DNA of 64,000 bases from an uncultured Coriobacteriaceae bacterium. GTDB lineage: Bacteria > Actinomycetota > Coriobacteriia > Coriobacteriales > Atopobiaceae. The position numbers and the translations under genes are program-made. Positions 45,164 through 53,220 of this stretch are shown here, in pieces (the stretch's first letter is position 1; every line of letters starts with the position of its first letter). A model generated the notes under the pieces. That model did no database searches. It was not told the DNA's origin and saw nothing but the letters and a program-made list of their open reading frames with translations. Where the stretch lies: positions 62,001-126,000 of the forward strand of contig CADAUA010000009.1 in the NCBI GenBank assembly GCA_902791035.1, written 5' to 3'.

Positions 45164-46408
45164 CTAGGGACGCACGTCGGCAAAGTAGCTCCTGCGCGGG
45201 AAGATTCCTGCCGCCTGGGGGAAGACCCTCTCGCACGTGGCCATAAAGTAGTCGTCCGTCATGGAGCTCAGGAAGTCCACGACCGTCATGTGGGGGTCCG
45301 ACTGCCAGTCGTAGCCACGCCCGTAGGGAGCCAGGTGACGCTCCAGGGGCCGCACGTGATGGGCGAAGATGGCACTCGACTCGTCGCTGGCGAGAAGCGC
45401 CTCCAGCTCGTGCTCGTACAGCGCCTCGAAGAGCTCCCGCACGTCCTCGGAGAAGTCCCCGTTCACCTCGGCGGCGTTGTAGATCTTCTCGTAGTTCTCG
45501 CGCTTGGCGCGGCGCAGCTCGCAGAAGCCCTCCTCGGAGAGGGAGATCCTCCCCGTGCCAGCGCTCGCGTTGACCACGTCCGCCACGAAGGCTCCCAAGG
45601 CCCAGGCGTTGTAGGCCCCACCCAGGCCGTCGGCGAAGTCCCCCTCGGATAGGAGCCCGGCGCGGATGGCGTCCTGGCGGTCCTTGCCCACGTAGGCGAT
45701 GATATCCGACACGCGAACCACGCAGCCCTCGGACGTCATGGGACGCAGGTGCCGGATGCGGGCGTCCCCCTGTTCACAGCACTCCCCCACCATGCGGTCG
45801 AACTCCCCGAAGTCCGCCAGGTCGCTCGTGTAGAGCACCTGTTGCTCGAACTCGCCGTTGTGGCAGAGGGCGCCGTCCAGCGTCTGGAGCGAGACGTTGC
45901 GCCCCCCTATCACGTCCATCACCCGAACCGACTGGACGTTGTGGAAGAACCACCGGCCGGTACGCGCGTGGAAGACGCCGTTGAGGTAGCGCTCACCGGC
46001 ATGTCCGAAGGGGGTGTGGCCCAGGTCGTGCCCTAGGGCTATGGCCTCTATGAGGTCGAGGTTGAGGCCAAGCGCGCGGCCGATGTCTCGTGCCACTCGG
46101 GCCACCAGCTGCACGTGGAGGCCGCGGCGGCAGAGGTCGTCGTTGGCGCGGAAGGAGAAGACCTGCGTCTTGCCCGCCAGGCGGTTGTAGGCCCCCATGT
46201 GGACGATCTTCTCCGCGTCGCGGACATAGGCCGGTCTGAGCATGGTGTCGTCGTCGCGCTCCGTGGCATCACGCCGGACCGCCGCGGCGTCTGGGGTGGC
46301 GCCTGGGGCCAGGGCATGCGCCGAGAGGTTGGCGGCAACGATGCGCGCCGCCTCCGGGGTTAGCTCGCCCGTGAGGTCCGGGGCGAGTGGGTTCGTGGCG
46401 TGTGGCAT
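45164..46408 (-). CDS. HD-domain deoxyguanosinetriphosphate triphosphohydrolase-like protein
   Basis: A 414-residue HD protein of the dGTPase family, which hydrolyses dNTP to nucleoside and triphosphate. The HD core is EAIALGHDLGHTPFGHAGE near residue 135, with upstream His in DLCRRGLHVQLVARV and the Asp in VVRVSDIIAYVGKD later. The ATG at 46408 (after cagggaggtcac) is chosen; the longer frame is non-homologous. The call is family-level; the nucleotide is not known. Confidence 0.87.
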   Translation of the reverse strand: MPHATNPLAPDLTGELTPEAARIVAANLSAHALAPGATPDAAAVRRDATERDDDTMLRPAYVRDAEKIVHMGAYNRLAGKTQVFSFRANDDLCRRGLHVQLVARVARDIGRALGLNLDLIEAIALGHDLGHTPFGHAGERYLNGVFHARTGRWFFHNVQSVRVMDVIGGRNVSLQTLDGALCHNGEFEQQVLYTSDLADFGEFDRMVGECCEQGDARIRHLRPMTSEGCVVRVSDIIAYVGKDRQDAIRAGLLSEGDFADGLGGAYNAWALGAFVADVVNASAGTGRISLSEEGFCELRRAKRENYEKIYNAAEVNGDFSEDVRELFEALYEHELEALLASDESSAIFAHHVRPLERHLAPYGRGYDWQSDPHMTVVDFLSSMTDDYFMATCERVFPQAAGIFPRRSYFADVRP

Positions 46409-46454
46409 GTGACCTCCCTGGCGTTCGTCGTTTCCTGCCCATTCTATACGCGAC

Positions 46455-46481
46455 GGGCCGGACACAAATCGCGTCCGGCCC
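46455..46481 (-). terminator. hairpin downstream of the ATP-grasp gene
   Basis: A 9-bp perfect GC stem (gggccggac/gtccggccc) with a 9-nt loop lies 27 bp after the ATP-grasp gene's stop. A U-tract is missing. Just beyond, tatagaat on the minus strand could be the -10 box of the next gene. Confidence 0.5.
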
Positions 46482-46507
46482 ATCGGGAACCCTCCTGGCA
46501 TCCGCCG

Positions 46508-47881
46508 CTAGCGGACGACGATGCAGCCCATGTTTATGCGGTGGGTCCACTCCCCGATCACGTTCTGGTACCCGCAGCGGGTAAAGACCCCGCCGAACTT
46601 GCCACGGAAGAGGTAGAGGCCCTCCATGTTGCTGGCCTGGCGGAACTCGAGCGGGTCCTCGCCCTCCGCGGGCGCGTTCCCCTGTACGACGGGGGTGCGG
46701 TACTGGCGGGCGTACTCCTGCACCACGCCGCCCGTACGGGCGGTGAGCTCGAGCGCCTCGCGCCACTCCTCCTCCGTGCAGTCGAGGCCGGCGCGAACGC
46801 CCTGGGCGTTGTAGCCGCCGGCGGGCTTGACGATCCAGCGGTCCTTCTCCGCATAGGGGGCAAGGTCGCTCGAGGGGTCGAGCAGGACCGTGTAGGGCAC
46901 GTGGGCGTGCACGAACTCCAGCTCCTCGGGGGTGAGGATGTCCTTGACCGCGTCGGAGCACAGAACCGCGAAGACGGTCTTGGTCGCGCAGGGCCAGGTG
47001 GCAAAGCCCCCCACCACGCACACGAGCCCCTGGCGCGCCGCCTCCGCTAGCGCCTCCACTCCATCGCAGGGTTTGTCGGCGATCTCGCCCGTAACGGCAC
47101 GACGGTACACGCAGTCGATGCGGCCCTCCGCGTCGCAGAGGCACATCTGGCCGTCCACGGGCCTCATCTTGAGGTCGCGGATGTCCGTGAAGCGCGCGTG
47201 GATGCCCCGCGCATCCAGGCGGTCGATGATGTCGTCCACCTCGTCGGCCGAGACGGACTCGGCATAGTCCACGAGGGCCATGGAGGGACCCTGGGCGGGA
47301 TGGATGCCCTTGCCCGCGCCCTCCCAGCTGGCGTAGGTCTCCAGCACGGCGCCGATTGCGCCCTGCACCACGTCGAAGGTGGAGATGCGCGGGTGACGCT
47401 CGGCAAAGCGCTGGTAGGATGCCGTGCGCTGGATGGCACGGGTGATCTCCACGGTGTTGGTCATGCCGGCGGAGCCGTCGGTGTTGAGCTCGCAGAACTG
47501 ATAGTCGCCCGTCTCCTCGTCGAAGAATACGTCCACGCGGGCCAGCGGGATCAGGCAGTCGTAGCCCGAGGGGATGAGCGTGAGGTCCTCCAGGGACTTG
47601 GGCAGGTGGAAGAGGGTCCGGAAGCCGGCGTCCTTGAGATAGTGGGCCGTGACCTTGTTCATGATGGCGCCCATGGTCTCGGCGGCGTCGCGCAGCACCT
47701 CCACCTGGCCGCGGTCGAAGATCTTGGGACTCAGCGCCCACGAGGCGGGACCCCCGTGGTAGAGGGCGTGAGTCCCCAGCAGGTACTGGTCGCCCTTCCG
47801 GCGGCCCTCCACGTCTCCCCCGAGCTCGGAGACGATGCCGCAGAACTCGTCCTCGAGCTCGCGTCCCTCAAATAGGCCCAT
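46508..47881 (-). CDS. glutathionylspermidine synthase-like ATP-grasp protein
   Basis: A 457-residue protein of the GSP-synthase C-terminal (preATP-grasp/ATP-grasp) family. FCELNTDGSAGMTNTVE (about residue 143) and the late KDRWIVKPAGGYNAQGVRAG (nucleotide-binding Lys) are characteristic. It lacks the amidase domain of true glutathionylspermidine synthetases, and actinobacteria do not usually make that compound, so the real amide-bond product is unknown. The ATG at 47881 follows aagggaagg. The flanking genes give no pathway hint. Confidence 0.75.
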   Translation of the reverse strand: MGLFEGRELEDEFCGIVSELGGDVEGRRKGDQYLLGTHALYHGGPASWALSPKIFDRGQVEVLRDAAETMGAIMNKVTAHYLKDAGFRTLFHLPKSLEDLTLIPSGYDCLIPLARVDVFFDEETGDYQFCELNTDGSAGMTNTVEITRAIQRTASYQRFAERHPRISTFDVVQGAIGAVLETYASWEGAGKGIHPAQGPSMALVDYAESVSADEVDDIIDRLDARGIHARFTDIRDLKMRPVDGQMCLCDAEGRIDCVYRRAVTGEIADKPCDGVEALAEAARQGLVCVVGGFATWPCATKTVFAVLCSDAVKDILTPEELEFVHAHVPYTVLLDPSSDLAPYAEKDRWIVKPAGGYNAQGVRAGLDCTEEEWREALELTARTGGVVQEYARQYRTPVVQGNAPAEGEDPLEFRQASNMEGLYLFRGKFGGVFTRCGYQNVIGEWTHRINMGCIVVR

Positions 47882-48084
47882 GGTCTGCCTTCCCTTCGCA
47901 CGGGGGCTCCGGCACGCAGGTTGTGGTGCCAGCCCCAGAAGCATCACGATTCGGCCAACGGCTTAGTATTTCCCCCATGCGGATGTAGAGCGAGAAGAAG
48001 CGACCTTTCCTACACACAAAGCACAAAGCCACACGGCAACAAGGCCCTGTGGCAGCGGCTCGCCAGCACTCTATGCCCCAAGGC

Positions 48085-49938
48085 CTACTCCCGGTACAGG
48101 TAGTGCATGTCCTCCGCAGGCCGCAGCGCCAGGCCCAGCTTGCTTTGCAGGGCTATCGAGGGCTCGTTGTCGGGCCAGATCTCCGCCCAGGGACGTGCGC
48201 CCTCCGCCAGCTGCTGGGCGATCTTAGCGCTCTCGAGGACCGTGGCCCAGCCGCGGCGGCGGTACCCGTCGAAGACCTCCAGCATGCCCATGCTGCCCGT
48301 GGTGTGCTCCCCCACGAAGCCACAGAGCCTGCCCGCCTCGAAGGCACCGAGGATCCTCCCGCGGCGCAGCAGGTCCTCAAGTTCCCCCTCGTGCAGGTAC
48401 TCGGGATGGGAGTAGTGGGCAAGCACCGCGCCGGCATAGGCCTCGTTGAGCACGCGCACGTCGCGGCCACGCTCGATGGCAGGTGGCTCCTTGCCCTCGA
48501 AGACCGCCAGATGGCAGGGGTCGTCGCGGTTGAGGCGCAGGGCCCGGCTGGCCTCGCGGACCCCCGTAGAGCCCAGGAGCTGCACGAGCGAGCCCGGGAC
48601 GAGCGCCGGCAGCAGCCGCTCCAGCTGGCGGGCATCCGGCGCCCACACCATGGCGGACGGGCCCGGCAGGCGCACGAGCACGCAGCCCTTGTCGGCATAG
48701 AGGACCTCGCCCAGCCCACGCCGCACGACCTCCGCCATGGGAAGGGCCTCCATGGGGGCGTCCGCCAGGATGCCTGCCGCGCGCTCGCGCCTGGCCTCGG
48801 GACTCGCTGCCAGGGTGTCCATCACGAAGCCCAGGCGCTCCGCCACCATGGCCGAGCCCCTGGCGTTTGGGTGCTCGTAGGCGTCGGCCATGAGGGAGGG
48901 CTTGGCGTCGATCAGCCACGAGCCCTCCACCACCTCCATGTTTTCGCGACGGGCCACCTCGGCGCGGATCACGTCGGCCACGTCCGCGAAGCAGCTCCGC
49001 GGGTCAGTGGGGTAGCGGAGCTCGTCGTGCCACATGGGGGTCGTCACCCACACGCGGGTTGCAGGCAGGGCTTCCCTGAGCTCCCCCAGGTACATCCGGA
49101 CGTCGCGCGCCACCTCGCCGCGGCCGCAGCGCTCGTAGCGGTAGTTCTCGCCCAGCTCCACGACCACGGCCTCGACCTCCTGGGGCTCCAGGACCGAGAG
49201 GACACCCGCCACCGTGCCGGGCTGGAAGACCTGCCCACCGATGGACTGGTTCACGAGGTCGAGTCCCATGCGCTCCGCCACCAGGGTGGGCCAGGCAAGA
49301 GCCGGGTCTCCAGCCACGTAGCCCTGGGCTATCGAGTCGCCCAGCACGAGCAGGCGGGGCCGGGCGGGCACCGCGCGCAGGAAGGTGCCGTCGCCCCACA
49401 CGCGGCCCAGGACGCATCCGCGCAGGCAGGGCAGGTAGATGCGCACGTGATGGGTGGATCCCAGACCGGGGAGGCTCCGCACGCCCGGGCCCTTGGTCAC
49501 GGCGGGGTCGGTGAGGAGGAACTCCACGCCAACCTGACCCTCGGCGGGCACCTGCACTGGCAGGTGGCGGCCGTCGACCGTCGTGGAGAGGCCGTCCACC
49601 GGCTCGCGCAGGTTGCCTGCGCGCTCCACGTCGTCTATGACAGCCTGGCTGCCCCGCGGCATGGGGTCGAGCCGAACCTCCACGAGGAGCTCCGAGGAGT
49701 CGGTCTCCAGCTCGAGCGTGATGCCCGCCGTGGTGGTGGCAAGCGAGCGGAAGAGGCCGGGGTGCCAGGCGCGCACGCTGGTGAGGGCCTGGAACTGCCG
49801 TCGGGTAAGGCGCGAGGGCCGGATGGCGCCGCGGCCCACGTCGTCCGTGCGCAGGGCACCGTGCAGGAAGTCGCCCGCCGACGCGCTAACCATGAGCTCG
49901 CGCGCCCAGGCCTCGCCGATGAGCTCCGAGATGGACAT
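48085..49938 (-). CDS. SGNH hydrolase - GNAT acetyltransferase fusion
   Basis: A 617-residue protein with three parts. Residues 1-190: beta-rich domain as in CE2-like esterases. Residues 195-375: SGNH/GDSL hydrolase with the nucleophile Ser in LVLGDSIAQG (202) and the His in AYEHPNARG; the Asn block reads ELGENYRYE. Residues 385-617: GNAT-like domains ending in a typical motif A, MLEVFDGYRRRGWATVLE (acetyl-CoA loop RRRGWA), and LGLALRPAEDMHYLY. The combination suggests coupled removal and addition of acetyl groups, but the substrate is unknown. The ATG at 49938 overlaps a short upstream frame. Confidence 0.82.
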   Translation of the reverse strand: MSISELIGEAWARELMVSASAGDFLHGALRTDDVGRGAIRPSRLTRRQFQALTSVRAWHPGLFRSLATTTAGITLELETDSSELLVEVRLDPMPRGSQAVIDDVERAGNLREPVDGLSTTVDGRHLPVQVPAEGQVGVEFLLTDPAVTKGPGVRSLPGLGSTHHVRIYLPCLRGCVLGRVWGDGTFLRAVPARPRLLVLGDSIAQGYVAGDPALAWPTLVAERMGLDLVNQSIGGQVFQPGTVAGVLSVLEPQEVEAVVVELGENYRYERCGRGEVARDVRMYLGELREALPATRVWVTTPMWHDELRYPTDPRSCFADVADVIRAEVARRENMEVVEGSWLIDAKPSLMADAYEHPNARGSAMVAERLGFVMDTLAASPEARRERAAGILADAPMEALPMAEVVRRGLGEVLYADKGCVLVRLPGPSAMVWAPDARQLERLLPALVPGSLVQLLGSTGVREASRALRLNRDDPCHLAVFEGKEPPAIERGRDVRVLNEAYAGAVLAHYSHPEYLHEGELEDLLRRGRILGAFEAGRLCGFVGEHTTGSMGMLEVFDGYRRRGWATVLESAKIAQQLAEGARPWAEIWPDNEPSIALQSKLGLALRPAEDMHYLYRE

Positions 49939-50000
49939 CACCGATCACCCGCCCCGACCATGGCGCGCGTGGCGCGGATGCCCTTGTCCGTACGGTCCAT
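49938..50000 (-). CDS. possible 20-residue leader peptide before the SGNH-GNAT gene
   Basis: A short frame starts at ATG 50000 after cgggggtaggc, encodes MDRTDKGIRATRAMVGAGDR and stops in a TGATG overlap with the next gene. The layout suggests translational coupling. At this length it may be chance. Confidence 0.3.
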   Translation of the reverse strand: MDRTDKGIRATRAMVGAGDR

Positions 50001-50158
50001 GCCTACCCCCGTGATACGACTAAGCCGCCTTGCCCAACTAGGGTAGCAGCAGCGAGCGTCCTCCACCCGGCAACACACGCGGAATCGACAGGTTGGGAGG
50101 CGTAGTGCCGAGGGGACCGTGGGCCCGCCAGGCCTCCCGTCGGTCGCCCCGCCGGCGG

Positions 50159-50665
50159 CTAACCCTTCTCGGCCGCCTGGCGCACGGGAGCGTAGGCACG
50201 CACGAGCTCCTCGAGCGACCAGCGCGCATTCGCAGGGCTCGTGGAGGGCAGGACCGTGCAGGGCACACCCAGCGTGGGCTCGAGCAGACGTCGGTAGAGC
50301 CGGCCGGCCGTGCCTCCCGTGCAGAAGATCCCCCGCACGTCGGCCGAGGCCAGGATGCGGCCAACGTCGTTTGGCACGGCATCGCGGATGCTCGCGTCGC
50401 TCGCCCCCACAATCTGGCAGCTGGCCACCACGTCCCAGAGTGCCACGCGATGGTCCAGGCAGAAGTCGCGCCGCGCCGCCGTGCCCTCCGGCACCTCCTC
50501 ATCCCACAGGGCCGCCATCACCCGCCAGAAGCGGTTCTGCGGGTTGCCGTAGTAGAAGCCCACCTCGCGCGACTTGGGGCTGGGCAGCGAGCCCAGCACG
50601 AGCACCCGGCTCCGAGAGTCGTACACCGGGCTGATCGTATGGACCACCCGACCTGGGGCGGACAC
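50159..50665 (-). CDS. uracil-DNA glycosylase-superfamily enzyme, DNA-deoxyinosine glycosylase type
   Basis: A 168-residue member of the UDG fold in the subgroup named DNA-deoxyinosine glycosylase. The N-terminal VLVLGSLPSPKSREVGFYYG and the NRFWRVMAALW segment are its signature. CTVLPSTSPANARWSLEEL carries the second motif. It should remove deaminated or mismatched bases. The start is a GTG at 50665 that directly follows the metallophosphatase stop, so the two are coupled. Confidence 0.85.
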   Translation of the reverse strand: MSAPGRVVHTISPVYDSRSRVLVLGSLPSPKSREVGFYYGNPQNRFWRVMAALWDEEVPEGTAARRDFCLDHRVALWDVVASCQIVGASDASIRDAVPNDVGRILASADVRGIFCTGGTAGRLYRRLLEPTLGVPCTVLPSTSPANARWSLEELVRAYAPVRQAAEKG

Positions 50666-51460
50666 CTACTCGCCCTCCAAGACGGGCTCCGCGAACTCCT
50701 CGCCGTCGTCCAGGCGCAGCACGGTCACGCGGCCGAAGCCGGCTCCACCCGCGGCACCCGAGTCGATGTCCCAGCGGTCGTACACGCCGCCCGTCTCCTC
50801 CGGGTGCCCCACGCGCACGATCTGGGCCCTGCCGTCATCCCCCATCACGGGACGATCCGTGGGATAGTCGCGCAGGTAGGGCGAAGGCGTGTGTCCCGCG
50901 ATCACGATGGGGCCCCTGCCCTCGTCGTCCACGAGACCTGTCCGCCTGGACCAGAACTGGTCGCGGATCCAGGCCAGGTCCTCCGGGTCCTGGGCCGCCA
51001 TGAGGTCCTCCACGTCCTTCTCGCCCATCTCGCCCAAGGGCGCGCCCCGATGGGGCATGATGCCCGCATGCACCAGGACGTAGCGCCGCTCGCCCACCAC
51101 GACCTGCGTCCAGCGCGCAAGGCCGCACACCCAGTCCACGAGCTCCTGGGCCTCGCCGTCGGGCATGTCCCTCATGCCGGACACCGTGCGCATGCCGCCG
51201 TTCTGGAACCAGTTGAGCTGGTTCAGCGGGTCGTCCGGGTCGGCAAAGAAGGAGATCATCAGGTCCTCGTGGTTGCCCATGAGGACCTGCACGTGGGGCA
51301 GGCCACGGACCACGCGCACGACGCCCACCGGATCCGGCCCGCGGTCGATCATGTCGCCCAGGCAGAAGAAGGTGTCGTCCTCCGTGGGCGACACCCGCTC
51401 CATCACGCGCTCCAGCGTGGCGCGGTGCCCGTGCACGTCGGAGAAGACATATGTGGCCAT
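50666..51460 (-). CDS. metallophosphatase, serine/threonine phosphatase-like
   Basis: A 264-residue calcineurin-like phosphoesterase. Metal motifs are visible: DVHG (residues 7-10), GDMIDRGP, GNHE, HAG (LVHAGIMPH) and GHT (VIAGHTPSP). The layout matches PrpA/ApaH-like bacterial phosphatases. The ATG at 51460 is chosen over an upstream frame because it starts the fold (ATYVFSDVHGH). It is followed at once by the glycosylase gene. Confidence 0.9.
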   Translation of the reverse strand: MATYVFSDVHGHRATLERVMERVSPTEDDTFFCLGDMIDRGPDPVGVVRVVRGLPHVQVLMGNHEDLMISFFADPDDPLNQLNWFQNGGMRTVSGMRDMPDGEAQELVDWVCGLARWTQVVVGERRYVLVHAGIMPHRGAPLGEMGEKDVEDLMAAQDPEDLAWIRDQFWSRRTGLVDDEGRGPIVIAGHTPSPYLRDYPTDRPVMGDDGRAQIVRVGHPEETGGVYDRWDIDSGAAGGAGFGRVTVLRLDDGEEFAEPVLEGE

Positions 51461-51541
51461 CTGCGCCTCCCGTTGGGTCCTCGTTTCCACAAAGCTTACA
51501 ACTCTTTGGCGCAGGGGCACGTCGGGATGGGTGTGGCGCCC

Positions 51542-52042
51542 TCAGCGCCTGGCCAGCCTGCCGCGCGCCACGCCCAGCTGCCACGCGCTCATGGCCCCCA
51601 CCTCGCGCACCTGGGGCACGTGTGTGGCGGGGTCGCCAGCACGCCTCACGAGGAGGGCCATCTCGTCGAGGGTTGCCTGGGCACGTCCCTTCTTGAGCCT
51701 GCACTCCCACACCACGAGCACCACCCAGCCGGACTGGACGAGCAGGTTGCAGTCGCGCAGGTCGCGGGCGCGGTTGCGCGCGAACTTGGCCGTCCAGAAG
51801 TCGACGTTGGTCTTGGGGGTGGAGAGGTGGCAGTGCGGGCACCTGTGCCAGAAGCAGCCGTTGACGAATATAGCGACCTTGCGACCGGGAAAGCACACGT
51901 CGGGACGGCCCGGGGCCTTCTTCCAGTGCAGCCGGTAGCCCGTGAGGCCCCGCTCGCGCAGGCCGGCGCGAACCACGAGCTCCGGGGATGTGTCCTTGGA
52001 CTTGTTCGCCTGCATCACATGGCGCGTGGCCTCGCTCGTCAC
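51542..52042 (-). CDS. vsr: very short patch repair endonuclease (Vsr)
   Basis: Vsr nicks next to T:G mismatches that arise by deamination of 5-methylcytosine. The 166-residue protein has MQANKSKDTSPELVVR, GRPDVCFPGRKVAIFVNGC (catalytic Asp) and the zinc site CFWHRCPHC. The start is a GTG overlapping the phospholipase stop (GTGA). vsr normally sits beside a cytosine methylase gene; none is near, so either the methylase is elsewhere or it was lost. The C-terminal 30 residues are an extra extension. Confidence 0.92.
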   Translation of the reverse strand: MTSEATRHVMQANKSKDTSPELVVRAGLRERGLTGYRLHWKKAPGRPDVCFPGRKVAIFVNGCFWHRCPHCHLSTPKTNVDFWTAKFARNRARDLRDCNLLVQSGWVVLVVWECRLKKGRAQATLDEMALLVRRAGDPATHVPQVREVGAMSAWQLGVARGRLARR

Positions 52043-53031
52043 TGGGCCGCGCGCTCCCCGGCGCCCGCCGCGTCGGGCCATCCCATGCCGTCCGCGCCGC
52101 CCACAGGCTCGCCCGAGAAGTCGAGGTCGTGCGTGAGCTCGTGCGCCGCGGTAAGGTCGAAGCCAGGCGCAAGGAAGGCCCGACCGGAAGGGACCGCCAG
52201 CGCGAGCGCTGCGTCACGCAGGTCCCAGAAGGATTCGGTGCGGACCGCACCCGTAAAGGGATCGCGCCACGGGGCATGGTCACGGTTGTCGAAGTCGGAG
52301 GTCGCCTCCGGACGGTTGCGGTGCGCCATGGAGCAGTAGAAGGAGTAGGGCTTCTTGGTAAAGGCACGCTCCGCCGTGCCCAGGACCGCGAGCTTGCCGC
52401 CGTGCGCGGAGTAGAAGAGGTGCTGCACGCGCCGGAAGGACTCGACCGCCGCCGTGTAGGTCCCAGGGTCGATGGTCACCTCGTAGGCGCGGAGCATGGC
52501 GTAGAAGTACAGGCGGTCCACCACCGAGAGGATCCGGTCGTCCGCCTGGAGGACCTCCTCGTACGGACGGTACTTCTCTATGGTCATGCCCGTCTCGGAG
52601 AAGAGCACCGCCTCGTCGAGGTCGCGCTCGATCTCCGCGTGGACGAGGTTGCCCTGCTCGTCGGTGAGTCCCGGCACCCCCGCCGAGCAGATGCCGTACT
52701 GGTAGTGGTACACGAGCGGGTGCACCGACCGGTCCAGGAGATAGTGGCAGAGGAAGCCGGCCACGTAGGCCTGGCCCACGAGCTCCTCGTCTGCGGGCAG
52801 GCTGCCCACGGCCTCGCGCATGCACAGGAGGAGCCATGCGGGCCGCTCGTGGTGCATGCGGTCGCCCATGGGCTCCCAACGCTTGTGCTTGCGGTCCGCC
52901 GCGAGGTAGAAGAAGGGGTCCGGTCCCTGGTTGCCCAGGAGGAAGGCCTCGCGCTCGGTGGGCGTGACCCGCTCGGTAAAGCCCTCCAGGACGGCGCGGC
53001 CGAAGAAGTCGTGGGTGAGGATTGCTGGCAT
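52039..53031 (-). CDS. zinc-dependent phospholipase C-like protein
   Basis: A 330-residue protein of the Zn-dependent PLC/S1-P1 nuclease fold, cytoplasmic by sequence (no signal peptide). ILTHDFFGRAVL opens the domain, and the ligand-rich helix AGFLCHYLLDRSVHPLVYHY (about 92-111) carries His and Asp metal ligands; ERDLDEAVLFSE adds more acidic residues. Actinobacteria and clostridia hold many such intracellular homologues of unknown function. The ATG at 53031 follows caggaggaacc. Confidence 0.82.
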   Translation of the reverse strand: MPAILTHDFFGRAVLEGFTERVTPTEREAFLLGNQGPDPFFYLAADRKHKRWEPMGDRMHHERPAWLLLCMREAVGSLPADEELVGQAYVAGFLCHYLLDRSVHPLVYHYQYGICSAGVPGLTDEQGNLVHAEIERDLDEAVLFSETGMTIEKYRPYEEVLQADDRILSVVDRLYFYAMLRAYEVTIDPGTYTAAVESFRRVQHLFYSAHGGKLAVLGTAERAFTKKPYSFYCSMAHRNRPEATSDFDNRDHAPWRDPFTGAVRTESFWDLRDAALALAVPSGRAFLAPGFDLTAAHELTHDLDFSGEPVGGADGMGWPDAAGAGERAAQ

Positions 53032-53128
53032 GGTTCCTCCTGTCGTCTGCACCGTCGATTATGACGCAAGCGGCGGCAAGCGCCGTCCACCGGTCACGAC
53101 ACCACAGCTTACCGCCTCCTAACGTTTT

Positions 53129-53144
53129 GTTCGAACCCACGAAC
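53129..53144. promoter_or_regulatory. palindrome gttcg-N6-cgaac in the divergent promoter region
   Basis: An inverted repeat lies between the phospholipase and MFS genes, directly before a TAAGAT hexamer (53146-53151). It could be an operator overlapping the MFS gene promoter; no well-spaced -35 is visible. Confidence 0.4.
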
Positions 53145-53220
53145 CTAAGATTGTCTGGATTGTGTTGGGGACGGGCGCCGCGACGCGCCGCCCGAGAGGC
53201 TTGCAGACCAAGGAGCACAT

